From Clostridiales bacterium (GTDB taxonomy: Bacteria > Bacillota > Clostridia > Christensenellales > QALW01), in assembly GCA_018376855.1 (NCBI GenBank), contig JAHAAN010000044.1, positions 1 to 13,135 on the forward strand: DNA of 13,135 bases, written 5' to 3'. This document shows, one piece after another, positions 6,976 to 13,135 of this stretch (position 1 is the first letter of the stretch; each line of letters begins with the position of its first letter). A program made the translations under genes and the position numbers. The notes beneath the pieces are model-generated. The model searched no databases. It saw nothing but the letters and a program-made list of their open reading frames with translations, and was not told where the DNA came from.

Positions 6976-9105
6976 ATGAGTTTTACCGACGTTTATTTTC
7001 AGCCCGGAGAAAATCCGGTAATCTGCTACCGCAGTGGACTGACGGTATATGAAGAAGCCTTCGGTGGAAGCACCCTCTATTCCTGCGGATGGAATACGGC
7101 GGGCTATCCGCTCAACGTTTTATCCGGCTGCCCTTCGCGCATGCAAAGGCAGGATTTCCGCCGTCCCTGCACATTTCACGCAGAGCTCGACGGTGTTTCC
7201 TTGGATTACGGTCTTCTCTTTTCCGGCTGCGACATGCAGGAAACTGAAAAGGGCAAGCTTGTAAAAGTTAAACTGACCAGCACACTCAAGCCTGTAGAGA
7301 TCACCGTCGTTACCCGGCTGGACGGTACCTCCATATTGTCCCGCCATCTCGAACTGAAAAATCTTTCCGAGCGTCCAATGGCGCTTTCTGCGCTTTCAAT
7401 CCTTTCCGGCGGCGTTGAGATCATGCAGGGACTTTCGCGCATGTGCGGCGCAAGTCCCCGTGAGCTGTACTCATTAGGATATATGGACAACGACGAAACC
7501 GCCTACGAGGGCGACTTCAACTGGCATTCGCTTCCCGGCGACGTTACCGCCTTCGGCGGAAGATACACGCGCGGGCGGCATCGTTACCCCATGTTTATGC
7601 TGCGCAATCACGTTATGGGCACGATCATGACGGCTCAGCTTGCATGGAGCGGCGGATATGAATTCGCCTTCGATCTTAACGCGCACCCGGAAAACGACTG
7701 GTCTAAGCTATCCCTTTCAGCCGACATTACCGGCAACACGCCGCTTTATCAAATCGCACCGGGAGAAACGTTCGTTTCTCCGGCATTGGAAATCGGCATG
7801 CTGCACGGAGATCTCGACGATGCCGTAAACGAGATGAATCAGCATCTGCGCCGCTCGGTATTCACGCTTCCCGCAGCCGACGCAAGCGACTGCTTGATTG
7901 GCAGCGGCATGGGCGCGGAGCACGATATGTCCGTAGAAACCACCAAAAGTTTTATTGACCAGATGGCTTCCATCGGCTGCGAAGTCTTTATTGTGGACGC
8001 CGGCTGGAACTGCCCTCCCGGCGCGCAGGGCGACTGGTACCGCCGTGCCGGCGATTGGACTCCCGACCCCAACCGATACCCGAACGGAATTTCCGAAATA
8101 CGCGATTACTGCCATATGCGCGGAATGAAATTCGGCATGTGGATGGAAGCGGAACGCATCGGAGAACTTACCGCCGTTTACCGTGAGCATCCGCAATGGC
8201 TCACAACACATCCGGACGGGCGAAAGGGTGTGCTGCTCGATCTAACACTCCCCGAAGCCGCACAGTGGGCGGAAAACGAGATCGCCCGCGTCATTTCGGA
8301 ATATCAGCTTGATCTGTTCCGTATAGATTATAATGTCATGAGCGACGAGCTGTTTGCCCTAAGCAGCTCAAGCGAGCGCGAATGTCTTTCCGTGCGCCAC
8401 ACAAACGCCGTATACAGCATGTATGAACGGCTGAAAAAGCGTTTCCCACATGTAATCTTTGAAAACTGTGCCAGCGGCGGCGGGAGATGCGACGCAGGAA
8501 TGATGCGATTTTTCCACCACACATGGGTTTCCGACAACCAAATTCCACCGTACTCACAGCGGATCACCAACGGCATGACGCTCGCCCTTCCGCCCGAACG
8601 GGTAGACCGTTTGGCGGCGGGAATGGGCTGCCACAGAGCCGCGTCGCTGGATTTCCATATGCGCAACGTTATGTTGGGACATATCTCCATGAATGTGTTT
8701 TCACCGCGGGATGCAAAAACGAATCCGGATCAGCTGAAATTTATTCGCCACAGTCTTTCTGTTTACAAGAACTTCATTCGGAAGTTTCTTCCGAATTCCC
8801 TGATCTATCACCATACGCCGGAAAGCGCCTCCTTCCGCAGCGGTTCCTTTTCCGTGTTGGAGCTTGCCTCTTGCAGCAGAGACCGCGCTGCCATTACCGT
8901 TCTTACGCCCTGCACTCCCGCCTCCGACACCTGCACCGTATTCCCGCGCGGGCTTGATCCGGCGCCGCAATATCGGGTTGTGTTTGACAATACGGGATGC
9001 GAATACACGGCTTCAGGCAGAGAGCTTGCGCAGCAAGGGATTCTCGTGCGGATTCCCTGCGCGCTTTCCAGCGAGCTGCTGTTAATAGAAAAAATTCAGC
9101 CGTAA
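6976..9105 (+). CDS. GH36-family glycosidase, probable alpha-galactosidase
   Basis: A 709-residue cytosolic glycoside hydrolase of clan GH-D (GH36, often called melibiase). An N-terminal beta-rich domain (about 1-320) precedes a TIM barrel with VDAGW (340-344), WMEAERIG (389-396), the nucleophile-region FRIDYN with Asp451, ENCASGGGR (496-504) and the acid/base-region WVSDNQIPPYSQR with Asp520. A beta-sandwich tail closes the protein. GH36 enzymes remove terminal alpha-galactosyl units, or sometimes alpha-N-acetylgalactosamine, from oligosaccharides with retention. The strand order and both catalytic Asp residues are intact. The nucleophile motif is FRIDYN rather than the KWDMNR form of well-studied enzymes, so the exact substrate is open. 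The start is at the ATG at 6976, with AAGGAG at 6962-6967; an in-frame ATG at 6958 lacks an SD. No signal peptide is present, so the substrate must be imported, which points to the nearby permease. Confidence 0.88.
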   Translation: MSFTDVYFQPGENPVICYRSGLTVYEEAFGGSTLYSCGWNTAGYPLNVLSGCPSRMQRQDFRRPCTFHAELDGVSLDYGLLFSGCDMQETEKGKLVKVKLTSTLKPVEITVVTRLDGTSILSRHLELKNLSERPMALSALSILSGGVEIMQGLSRMCGASPRELYSLGYMDNDETAYEGDFNWHSLPGDVTAFGGRYTRGRHRYPMFMLRNHVMGTIMTAQLAWSGGYEFAFDLNAHPENDWSKLSLSADITGNTPLYQIAPGETFVSPALEIGMLHGDLDDAVNEMNQHLRRSVFTLPAADASDCLIGSGMGAEHDMSVETTKSFIDQMASIGCEVFIVDAGWNCPPGAQGDWYRRAGDWTPDPNRYPNGISEIRDYCHMRGMKFGMWMEAERIGELTAVYREHPQWLTTHPDGRKGVLLDLTLPEAAQWAENEIARVISEYQLDLFRIDYNVMSDELFALSSSSERECLSVRHTNAVYSMYERLKKRFPHVIFENCASGGGRCDAGMMRFFHHTWVSDNQIPPYSQRITNGMTLALPPERVDRLAAGMGCHRAASLDFHMRNVMLGHISMNVFSPRDAKTNPDQLKFIRHSLSVYKNFIRKFLPNSLIYHHTPESASFRSGSFSVLELASCSRDRAAITVLTPCTPASDTCTVFPRGLDPAPQYRVVFDNTGCEYTASGRELAQQGILVRIPCALSSELLLIEKIQP

Positions 9106-9139
9106 ATTTTTCAAGCGCAGCAAAGTGTCCTATACAAGC

Positions 9140-9179
9140 AAAAAGCCCCTTTCGGATACTGTCCGAAAAGGGGCTTTTT
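9140..9179. terminator. Bidirectional terminator between convergent genes
   Basis: The arm AAAAAGCCCC plus TTTCGGA pairs with TCCGAAAA plus GGGGCTTTTT with one bulged base, loop TACTG. There is an A-run on the left and a T-run on the right, so it can stop the plus-strand GH36 transcript and the minus-strand oxidoreductase transcript. Confidence 0.92.
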
Positions 9180-9189
9180 CACATTTCAA

Positions 9190-10434
9190 TTATTCCATTC
9201 CAACAATCCTGCGCAGCTCGTGAATATCTATGTCCTTCACGGAAACGCCGTTTTTCACAGCTAACGCGGCCGCCGCGCCCGCAGCCTGCCCCGTCGCCAT
9301 GCAGTCTCCCGTTGCACGGTAGGAACCGTTTGTCTCATAGGTGCCGGAAATACAGCGCCCCGCCATCAGCAGCCCTTCGCGGTTGACGGGAACCAAACAG
9401 CGGTACGGAATCTGATACGGCGCCTTGAGGAAGATATTATCCTGCTCGTTTTTATCCGGCAGATGCAGATCCATAGCGAAGCACACATCGCAGATACCGT
9501 CCTCAAACTTCGTGCCCTCGACGCATTCCTGCGTTTCCAGCGTATACAGCCCGTGAATATGGCGGCTCTCACGCACGCCCGTCTGCGGCGCGATACACAC
9601 CAGCTCCGCATCCTTGAACATCGGAACATTCTTCTTGATATAATCAAAAATCTGGTGAATCTCACGGCGCGATTCAAGCTCCGCTTCGCTGAAGGCCACG
9701 GCGTCCGTCGGCGGCTTTCTGCGCACATGGTTCCACATGACCACGCACCGCTTACAGTTGGGGATTTGCAGCACAAACGGCCGTTTATAGGAAAAATCAA
9801 ACGGAATCCCGCACGCCTTGCTTGCTTCCACAACTATATCATGAATATGATACGGATGCAGCTGTGTAAACTCAATGTTGCCGAGCATAAACATGCAGGT
9901 AACAGGCTGGCAAAGGTTATCGCTGTCGCGCCCCAGTGTAAAGGGAACGCCCGCCAAAGCCGCAGCGTCGCCGTCTCCGGTGCAGTCAACCACAACCTTG
10001 GAACGGATCACACTGCGCCCGCTCTTGTTCTGAACGATCACACCGCGAACCTGCTCCCCCTCCACATAAGCGCCCGCCAAAAAGGTATGGAACAGAATGT
10101 CCGCGCCGCTTTGGGTAACCATATCGTCCAACAGCTTTTTCATGATCTCGAAATCAAAGGAAATGCCGCCGAAGCCGCCCCAGCCGCCGCGCGCCTTCAG
10201 GTTCTCCACAATTTCCTTTACAATATAATGCTTGTTCTCCCAATCAAACATCGGAATAATAAAGCCGGCTGACCACATGCCGCCCAAAAAGCCGTAGCGC
10301 TCTACCAGCAGCGTTTTCGCACCGCCGCGCGCCGCTGCGATCGCCGCGCATACACCGGCAGGTCCCGCCCCTACAACGATGACATCATACTCGCCCGAAA
10401 CCGGCGTTTGCAATGACTCAGATATGTATTCCAT
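9190..10434 (-). CDS. FAD-dependent oxidoreductase (FAD_oxidored-type)
   Basis: A 414-residue flavoprotein. The N-terminal Rossmann motif YDVIVVGAGPAGVCAAIAAA (residues 16-35) ends in the acidic Glu45 of LLVE, and FLGGMWSAGF follows, a common pattern in this family. A central VVDCTGDGDAAALAGVPF segment and a C-terminal GRCISGTYETNGSYRATG-DCMATGQAAGAAAALA region (359-392) complete the FAD-binding fold. The substrate is unknown. The start is the ATG at 10434, with GAGGAG 7 bases upstream; a TTG at 10437 is in frame but too close to the SD. The gene is convergent with the GH36 gene and shares its terminator, but has its own promoter. Members of this family often sit beside glycosidase and sugar-use genes in gut Firmicutes and Bacteroidetes, so a link to carbohydrate oxidation is possible but is inference. 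Confidence 0.9.
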   Translation of the reverse strand: MEYISESLQTPVSGEYDVIVVGAGPAGVCAAIAAARGGAKTLLVERYGFLGGMWSAGFIIPMFDWENKHYIVKEIVENLKARGGWGGFGGISFDFEIMKKLLDDMVTQSGADILFHTFLAGAYVEGEQVRGVIVQNKSGRSVIRSKVVVDCTGDGDAAALAGVPFTLGRDSDNLCQPVTCMFMLGNIEFTQLHPYHIHDIVVEASKACGIPFDFSYKRPFVLQIPNCKRCVVMWNHVRRKPPTDAVAFSEAELESRREIHQIFDYIKKNVPMFKDAELVCIAPQTGVRESRHIHGLYTLETQECVEGTKFEDGICDVCFAMDLHLPDKNEQDNIFLKAPYQIPYRCLVPVNREGLLMAGRCISGTYETNGSYRATGDCMATGQAAGAAAALAVKNGVSVKDIDIHELRRIVGME

Positions 10435-10466
10435 CAATTTTCTCCTCTCAAAATAGGTATAAAGAT

Positions 10467-10495
10467 ATTATAAAATTCAAAATGAAAAAAGTCAA
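10467..10495 (-). promoter_or_regulatory. Promoter of the FAD oxidoreductase gene
   Basis: On the minus strand, -35 TTGACT (10495-10490) and a perfect -10 TATAAT (10472-10467) with a 17-base spacer. The transcript would start near 10460, leaving a leader of about 25 bases that holds the GAGAGGAGA ribosome site. Confidence 0.85.
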
Positions 10496-10523
10496 TATTC
10501 AATCAATCATATTCTTGCTTTTC

Positions 10524-10565
10524 TTCACAAGTTTTCGTAATTAAACGACTTATTCACAAATTTTC
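10524..10565 (+). repeat. Direct repeat between divergent promoters
   Basis: TTCACAAGTTTTC (10524-10536) and TTCACAAATTTTC (10553-10565) agree at 12 of 13 positions and are 29 bases apart in the same orientation. The second copy touches the -35 area of the rightward promoter and contains TTATTCACA (10550-10558), which fits the relaxed DnaA-box form TTATNCACA. A regulator site is possible; the binding protein is unknown. Confidence 0.45.
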
Positions 10566-10596
10566 TATGGATTTTCCTTGAAAAATACTGTATAAT
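10566..10596 (+). promoter_or_regulatory. Promoter of the anchored-protein gene
   Basis: A perfect -10 TATAAT at 10591-10596. The -35 region (about 10566-10573, TATGGATT) is poor, so the promoter may need an activator or rely on upstream AT-rich DNA. The ATG follows at 10632, with GAAAGGTGTGAGG just upstream. Confidence 0.55.
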
Positions 10597-10631
10597 GAAA
10601 AAAGAATATTGGAAAGGTGTGAGGTACGCCA

Positions 10632-11408
10632 ATGAAACAAGCAAAAAAGAAAAAAAGTAAATATGCTTTTAACCCGAATATAAACACTTGGATCTGCATT
10701 CTGGTCGGCGCTGCACTGTTGATCTTATGCATTATTTTAATTCTGCACGGCTGCGATTCCACGCCGCCGGAAGCGTCTGCTTCCCCCTCCGCGCAGGGAA
10801 CGCTCGGAACCTTGATCCCCGACGCCTCCGGCACCGCTCCGCTTAATCCGACCGAGCCTTTATCACCCTCCTCCGAAGCGACGGACAGCCAAGCTCCCGA
10901 TCCCTCGGCGGGCACGGCGTCTCCCTCTCCGGATACAACACTGCAGCCGCTTTCCGTTTCCGAAAACGAAGTGGCCGCGCTGCACATTACGCTTGACACC
11001 GGCTTTGAGAACGTTCAAAACGAAGCTCAGGCCTTCGATGATTTTTATAAGCTGTTAGGCGATACCGATTCCATTGACCTTGAAGATATTCGCCTGATCG
11101 TCTACTTAACGGATTATCGCGGGAACATCCGCGCCTACCGCTTTTCCTCTATGGATGCGATCGTGCGCCTGCCCGGTTTCCGCTTCAGCGCCAATGCAAA
11201 CATCGAAATTGAACAGGCCGCCGAAATCAAGCTGTTTATCGACCGCGCCGATAACGCGCACGTAACATGGGCCTCGCAAACAGCCAAAGTCGTAAGCAGC
11301 ACGGAGGCCGGCACGGATACGGTGCTGACCTATCAGCATTCCGCCGGCACTATTAAGCTTACCATCCGAAACATCGGCCTGCTGCAAAAGGACGAATTAC
11401 TCGGTTAG
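10632..11408 (+). CDS. Membrane-anchored protein of unknown function with a low-complexity stalk
   Basis: A 258-residue protein I do not recognise. It begins with a basic stretch (KQAKKKKSK), then one hydrophobic segment at about residues 20-39. This is followed directly by GCDS; Cys41 could be a lipobox-like Cys, although His at -2 is unusual. Residues 43-108 are rich in Pro, Ser, Thr and Ala and carry few charges, like a wall-spanning linker. The remaining part, about 110-258, looks like a folded alpha/beta domain (HITLDTGFENV, IRLIVYLTDYRGNIRAYRF, AAEIKLFIDRA, IKLTIRNIGLL). The domain would face the outside. The start is supported by GTGAGG 7 bases upstream and by a TATAAT box. It is divergent from the oxidoreductase gene and not clearly in an operon. 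The function is unknown and no catalytic motif was seen. Confidence 0.8.
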   Translation: MKQAKKKKSKYAFNPNINTWICILVGAALLILCIILILHGCDSTPPEASASPSAQGTLGTLIPDASGTAPLNPTEPLSPSSEATDSQAPDPSAGTASPSPDTTLQPLSVSENEVAALHITLDTGFENVQNEAQAFDDFYKLLGDTDSIDLEDIRLIVYLTDYRGNIRAYRFSSMDAIVRLPGFRFSANANIEIEQAAEIKLFIDRADNAHVTWASQTAKVVSSTEAGTDTVLTYQHSAGTIKLTIRNIGLLQKDELLG

Positions 11409-11452
11409 GTAAAACCTAAATGCTGCTTAAAAAACCATTAAAGCCGCTTTAA
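11405..11452. repeat. Two short inverted repeats after the anchored-protein gene
   Basis: TTAGGT aaa ACCTAA (11405-11410 with 11414-11419) overlaps the stop codon. TTAAAGC c GCTTTAA (11438-11444 with 11446-11452) is a 15-base palindrome with an odd centre. Neither has a T-run. With the longer hairpin just downstream they form a cluster of three inverted repeats within 86 bases. Confidence 0.4.
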
Positions 11453-11461
11453 GAAAGCTAT

Positions 11462-11490
11462 CCCGCCGAAAAGCATTGCTTTTCGGCGGG
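11462..11490 (+). terminator. Strong 13-bp hairpin, possible terminator with a poor T-run
   Basis: CCCGCCGAAAAGC (11462-11474) pairs perfectly with GCTTTTCGGCGGG (11478-11490), loop ATT. The next bases are TTCCATTA, so the usual T-run is missing. It may be a weak terminator, a 3'-end stabiliser or a leader hairpin for the small ORF and nitroreductase that follow. Confidence 0.55.
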
Positions 11491-11497
11491 TTCCATT

Positions 11498-11599
11498 ATG
11501 AAAGGCTATATACGGGAAGAAAACACCATGATCGCCTGCTGTTCCGACGGAACAAGACCCATTATTTTCAAAATCGAACGCATAGATGTGGAGGATTAA
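11498..11599 (+). CDS. Small ORF (33 codons) just upstream of the nitroreductase gene
   Basis: An ORF of 33 residues starting MKGYIREENTM, or 23 residues from the internal ATG at 11528, which has GGGAAG about 9 bases upstream and is the likelier start. The peptide contains MIACCSDGTRP and then IIFKIERIDVED. Its last codons overlap the GGAGG (11590-11594) that serves the nitroreductase gene, and its TAA lies 3 bases before that ATG, so translational coupling is likely if it is made. I know no family for it. The paired Cys and the tight coupling favour a real small protein or leader peptide, but a chance ORF or gene remnant cannot be excluded. Confidence 0.4.
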   Translation: MKGYIREENTMIACCSDGTRPIIFKIERIDVED

Positions 11600-11602
11600 G
11601 CA

Positions 11603-12130
11603 ATGAATGAGATCATCAAAGCAATGGAAGAACGCAGAAGCATTCGTAAATTTATGCCCGATATGCCCTCAAAAGCCGATATTGAGCAGATCATCGAAGC
11701 CGGACTTTATGCCGCAAACGGAAAAGGAAAACAAGCAGTCATCACCGTTGCCGTAACGAAAAAAGAGATGCGCGACAGGATAGCAGAAGCCAACCGACAG
11801 ATCGGCGGTTGGGAAGAAGGCTTTGACCCATTCTACGGCGCGCCTGTAATTCTGATCGTTCTTGCGGAAAAGGATTGGGCAAACCGTGTTTATGACGGCA
11901 GTCTTGTTATGGGAAATCTGATGCTTGCCGCACATTCTCTCGGAATTGGAAGCATATGGATTCATCGTGCAAAAGAGGAATTTGAACAGGAGGAATGGAA
12001 GAAGCTGCTTTCCGATATAGGCGTCTCAGGCGAATGGGAGGGGATCGGCCATTGTGCCATTGGATATATTGAAGGAGATCCTCCGAAAGCAGCCAAGCGC
12101 AGGGACGGCAGAGTATATTGGGTGGAATAA
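11603..12130 (+). CDS. Nitroreductase-family FMN-dependent oxidoreductase
   Basis: A 175-residue flavoprotein of the nitroreductase family. The FMN-phosphate motif RRSIRKF is at residues 11-17, AANGKGKQ at 38-45, the dimer-core stretch SLVMGNLMLAAHSLGIGSIWIHRA at 100-123 (core residues G104, N105, G114, G116), and the late GHCAIGYIEGDPP before a short tail. The length fits the compact subgroup common in Clostridia. Such enzymes reduce nitro groups, quinones, flavins or related compounds with NAD(P)H; the natural substrate is usually unknown. The ATG at 11603 has GGAGG (11590-11594) with 8-base spacing, inside the end of the small ORF just upstream. A terminator follows about 80 bases after the stop. 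Confidence 0.92.
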   Translation: MNEIIKAMEERRSIRKFMPDMPSKADIEQIIEAGLYAANGKGKQAVITVAVTKKEMRDRIAEANRQIGGWEEGFDPFYGAPVILIVLAEKDWANRVYDGSLVMGNLMLAAHSLGIGSIWIHRAKEEFEQEEWKKLLSDIGVSGEWEGIGHCAIGYIEGDPPKAAKRRDGRVYWVE

Positions 12131-12210
12131 CTGATACGGTTTCGTCCCGCTGCTCTCGCCCGCAAGCGCCCTTCTTAAAAAAGCTACAGTGGGATTCACT
12201 GCACAAAAGG

Positions 12211-12245
12211 GGCAAGGCAGACTATAACCGTCTGTCTTGCCTTTT
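12211..12245 (+). terminator. Rho-independent terminator after the nitroreductase gene
   Basis: GGCAAGGCAGAC (12211-12222) pairs with GTCTGTCTTGCC (12230-12241) with one G-U pair, loop TATAACC, followed by TTTTAGCTT. It is the main structure in the first half of the 315-base gap 12131-12445. Confidence 0.82.
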
Positions 12246-12381
12246 AGCTTCCTTACGGCAAGCCTCCCTTCCCTACTGCCTTTTATTTTTATTGATAAAC
12301 GGCAATGACACAGCGGCTATTTTATAACTATATTCCATGATTAAATAGAATAAATCCATTTAACTGCCATTCCTTCTGCAT

Positions 12382-12424
12382 TATAATAAAATAGCTGTCG
12401 TCATGCGGCTACCGCTGCGGCAGC
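12382..12424 (+). promoter_or_regulatory. -10 box and 5'-end hairpin of the secreted-protein gene
   Basis: TATAAT at 12382-12387 with a weak -35 (TTTAAC, 12359-12364, 17-base spacer). The predicted start falls near 12394, exactly where a hairpin begins: GCTGTCG / CGGCAGC (12394-12400 with 12418-12424, one G-U) enclosing GCGG/CCGC (12405-12408 with 12412-12415). Such a 5'-terminal stem could stabilise the mRNA. The rest of 12246-12380 is AT-rich with no gene recognised. Confidence 0.55.
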
Positions 12425-12445
12425 AAAAAAGAAGGAGGGTATAGC

Positions 12446-13135
12446 ATGAAAAAAACAGCCGCTTTACTATCTGCCATTCTTTTGCTGCTTTCGTCGTGGA
12501 CGTTTACGGCACTGGCAGAGTCTTCGTTTTCTCAGTGGAAAACGGAAGGATGGACAGTTCGCACAGAAAACGGGGAACAAATTTTATACGGAAATCCCCA
12601 AGAACCTATGAATTTACTTTTTACAAAGGGCACAGTGAACGACAACTGCCTGGAATTCGACATCTATATGGAGGATTCGACCGGCACGAACGATGGATGC
12701 ATCGGCGCCGCATATAAATGCAGCAACGGATTTCAATACTTTTTTGAGTATAATACCGTGCACCAAATGGTGCGCATTCGGCGGATTGGAGACGGCGTAA
12801 ACACAGAGGTTGCCCCCGCAAAGGCCTATACGCTTGAAACAGGAAAATGGTATACCTTTAAGCTGGTCTTTGTGGAAAACCGGCTTGAATTCTATATCAA
12901 CGGCAAGCTGGCTCACTCAGCCGCAGATACGGCGGGAGACCCCCTTACAGGCGGAACCTGCTATATTCAAGGTTATTTTGCCACGCCTCGCCTAAAAAAT
13001 ATCAAGCTATACAGCGAAAAGATCGAACCCGGAAAAAATCCGGAGGGGGGACAGCCTGAAATTATGAATTATGACTTTGAATTTATCACTTCCGAATCCG
13101 TTAAGGGCTTTGAAGCAAAAAACGGCTCCGTATCA
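12446..13135 (+). CDS. Secreted protein with concanavalin A-like domain, 3'-truncated by the window edge
   Basis: The frame is open from the ATG at 12446 to the last base (230 codons). AAGGAGG at 12432-12438 gives ideal 7-base spacing. Residues 1-24 form a signal peptide: basic MKK, a Leu-rich core, and ALA just before Glu25 as the cleavage site. The mature part (about 28-195) is a beta-rich domain with CLEFDIYMED, QYFFEYNT, VRIRRIG, GKWYTFKLVF and LEFYINGKLAHS, the typical wording of LamG or 3-keto-disaccharide-hydrolase-like ConA folds that bind or cut polysaccharide. A Gly/Pro linker (EKIEPGKNPEGGQP) then leads into a new stretch, NYDFEFITSESVKGFEAKNG, that looks like the start of another domain. 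Such N-terminal modules often precede a catalytic domain, for example in secreted GH32 fructan hydrolases, but the catalytic part is outside the window and this is not proven. Confidence 0.85.
   Translation, partial: MKKTAALLSAILLLLSSWTFTALAESSFSQWKTEGWTVRTENGEQILYGNPQEPMNLLFTKGTVNDNCLEFDIYMEDSTGTNDGCIGAAYKCSNGFQYFFEYNTVHQMVRIRRIGDGVNTEVAPAKAYTLETGKWYTFKLVFVENRLEFYINGKLAHSAADTAGDPLTGGTCYIQGYFATPRLKNIKLYSEKIEPGKNPEGGQPEIMNYDFEFITSESVKGFEAKNGSVS

Noticed and set aside
7717..8211. Minus-strand open frame (164 codons) in the GH36 gene
   Set aside because: Fully antisense to conserved catalytic-domain coding sequence; a shadow of codon bias.
9463..10272. Long plus-strand open frame (269 codons) opposite the FAD oxidoreductase gene
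   Set aside because: It lies wholly antisense to a gene with clear FAD-binding motifs, has no convincing ribosome site and its His/Asn/Arg-rich translation is typical of antisense frames over such genes.
12118..12327. Plus-strand open frame (69 codons) after the nitroreductase gene
   Set aside because: It contains the whole intrinsic terminator hairpin, overlaps the end of the nitroreductase gene and lacks a ribosome site.

Overview
This is a stretch of a bacterial chromosome, most likely a Firmicutes/Clostridia member of the gut type (Oscillospirales or Christensenellales would fit). The reasons are the strong AAGGAGG-type ribosome sites, U-tailed hairpin terminators, TTGACA/TATAAT promoters, a Clostridia-style FeoB and the carbohydrate-oriented gene content. 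G+C looks close to half by eye. The organism call is inference from style, not from a marker gene. No rRNA, tRNA, CRISPR array, insertion sequence or phage gene was seen.

Layout. (1) Bases 1-1049: the end of a GNAT-like N-acetyltransferase gene, cut by the left edge, with a clear terminator. (2) 1108-1986: a nitrilase-superfamily carbon-nitrogen hydrolase. (3) 2118-4545: feoA and feoB for ferrous iron uptake, separated by a strong terminator-like hairpin and closed by another. (4) 4592-4659: an unexplained nested inverted repeat. (5) 4680-9105: a regulated block made of a consensus promoter, a perfect 22-bp LacI-type operator palindrome, an EamA/DMT-family permease, a LacI-family repressor and a GH36 alpha-galactosidase-like enzyme. 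(6) 9140-9179: a bidirectional terminator between the convergent GH36 gene and a minus-strand FAD-dependent oxidoreductase (9190-10434). (7) 10435-10631: a divergent promoter region with a direct repeat. (8) 10632-11408: a membrane-anchored protein of unknown function. (9) 11405-11490: a run of short inverted repeats, then a 33-codon small ORF (11498-11599) touching a nitroreductase-family gene (11603-12130). (10) 12131-12445: terminator, promoter and 5' hairpin. (11) 12446 to the right edge: a secreted protein with a concanavalin A-like domain, cut by the window.

How the genes may work together. The most coherent unit is EamA permease, LacI regulator and GH36 glycosidase. The palindrome sits just downstream of the -10 box of the permease promoter, where a LacI-family protein would block transcription. 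The regulator gene follows directly and leads into the GH36 gene. A simple reading is an inducible alpha-galactoside (or related glycoside) module in which a 10-TM DMT permease takes the place of the usual ABC, PTS or GPH transporter. The FAD oxidoreductase faces this block and has its own promoter. The secreted ConA-like protein at the right edge adds to the carbohydrate theme. The regulator's own leader is unusual: a perfect 8-bp hairpin separates its strong Shine-Dalgarno sequence from its start codon. No wholly new multi-gene system can be shown from this window. The best candidates for something undescribed are the repressor leader hairpin, the LacI/EamA/GH36 wiring, the 68-nt inverted repeat, the small ORF before the nitroreductase and the anchored protein of unknown function.
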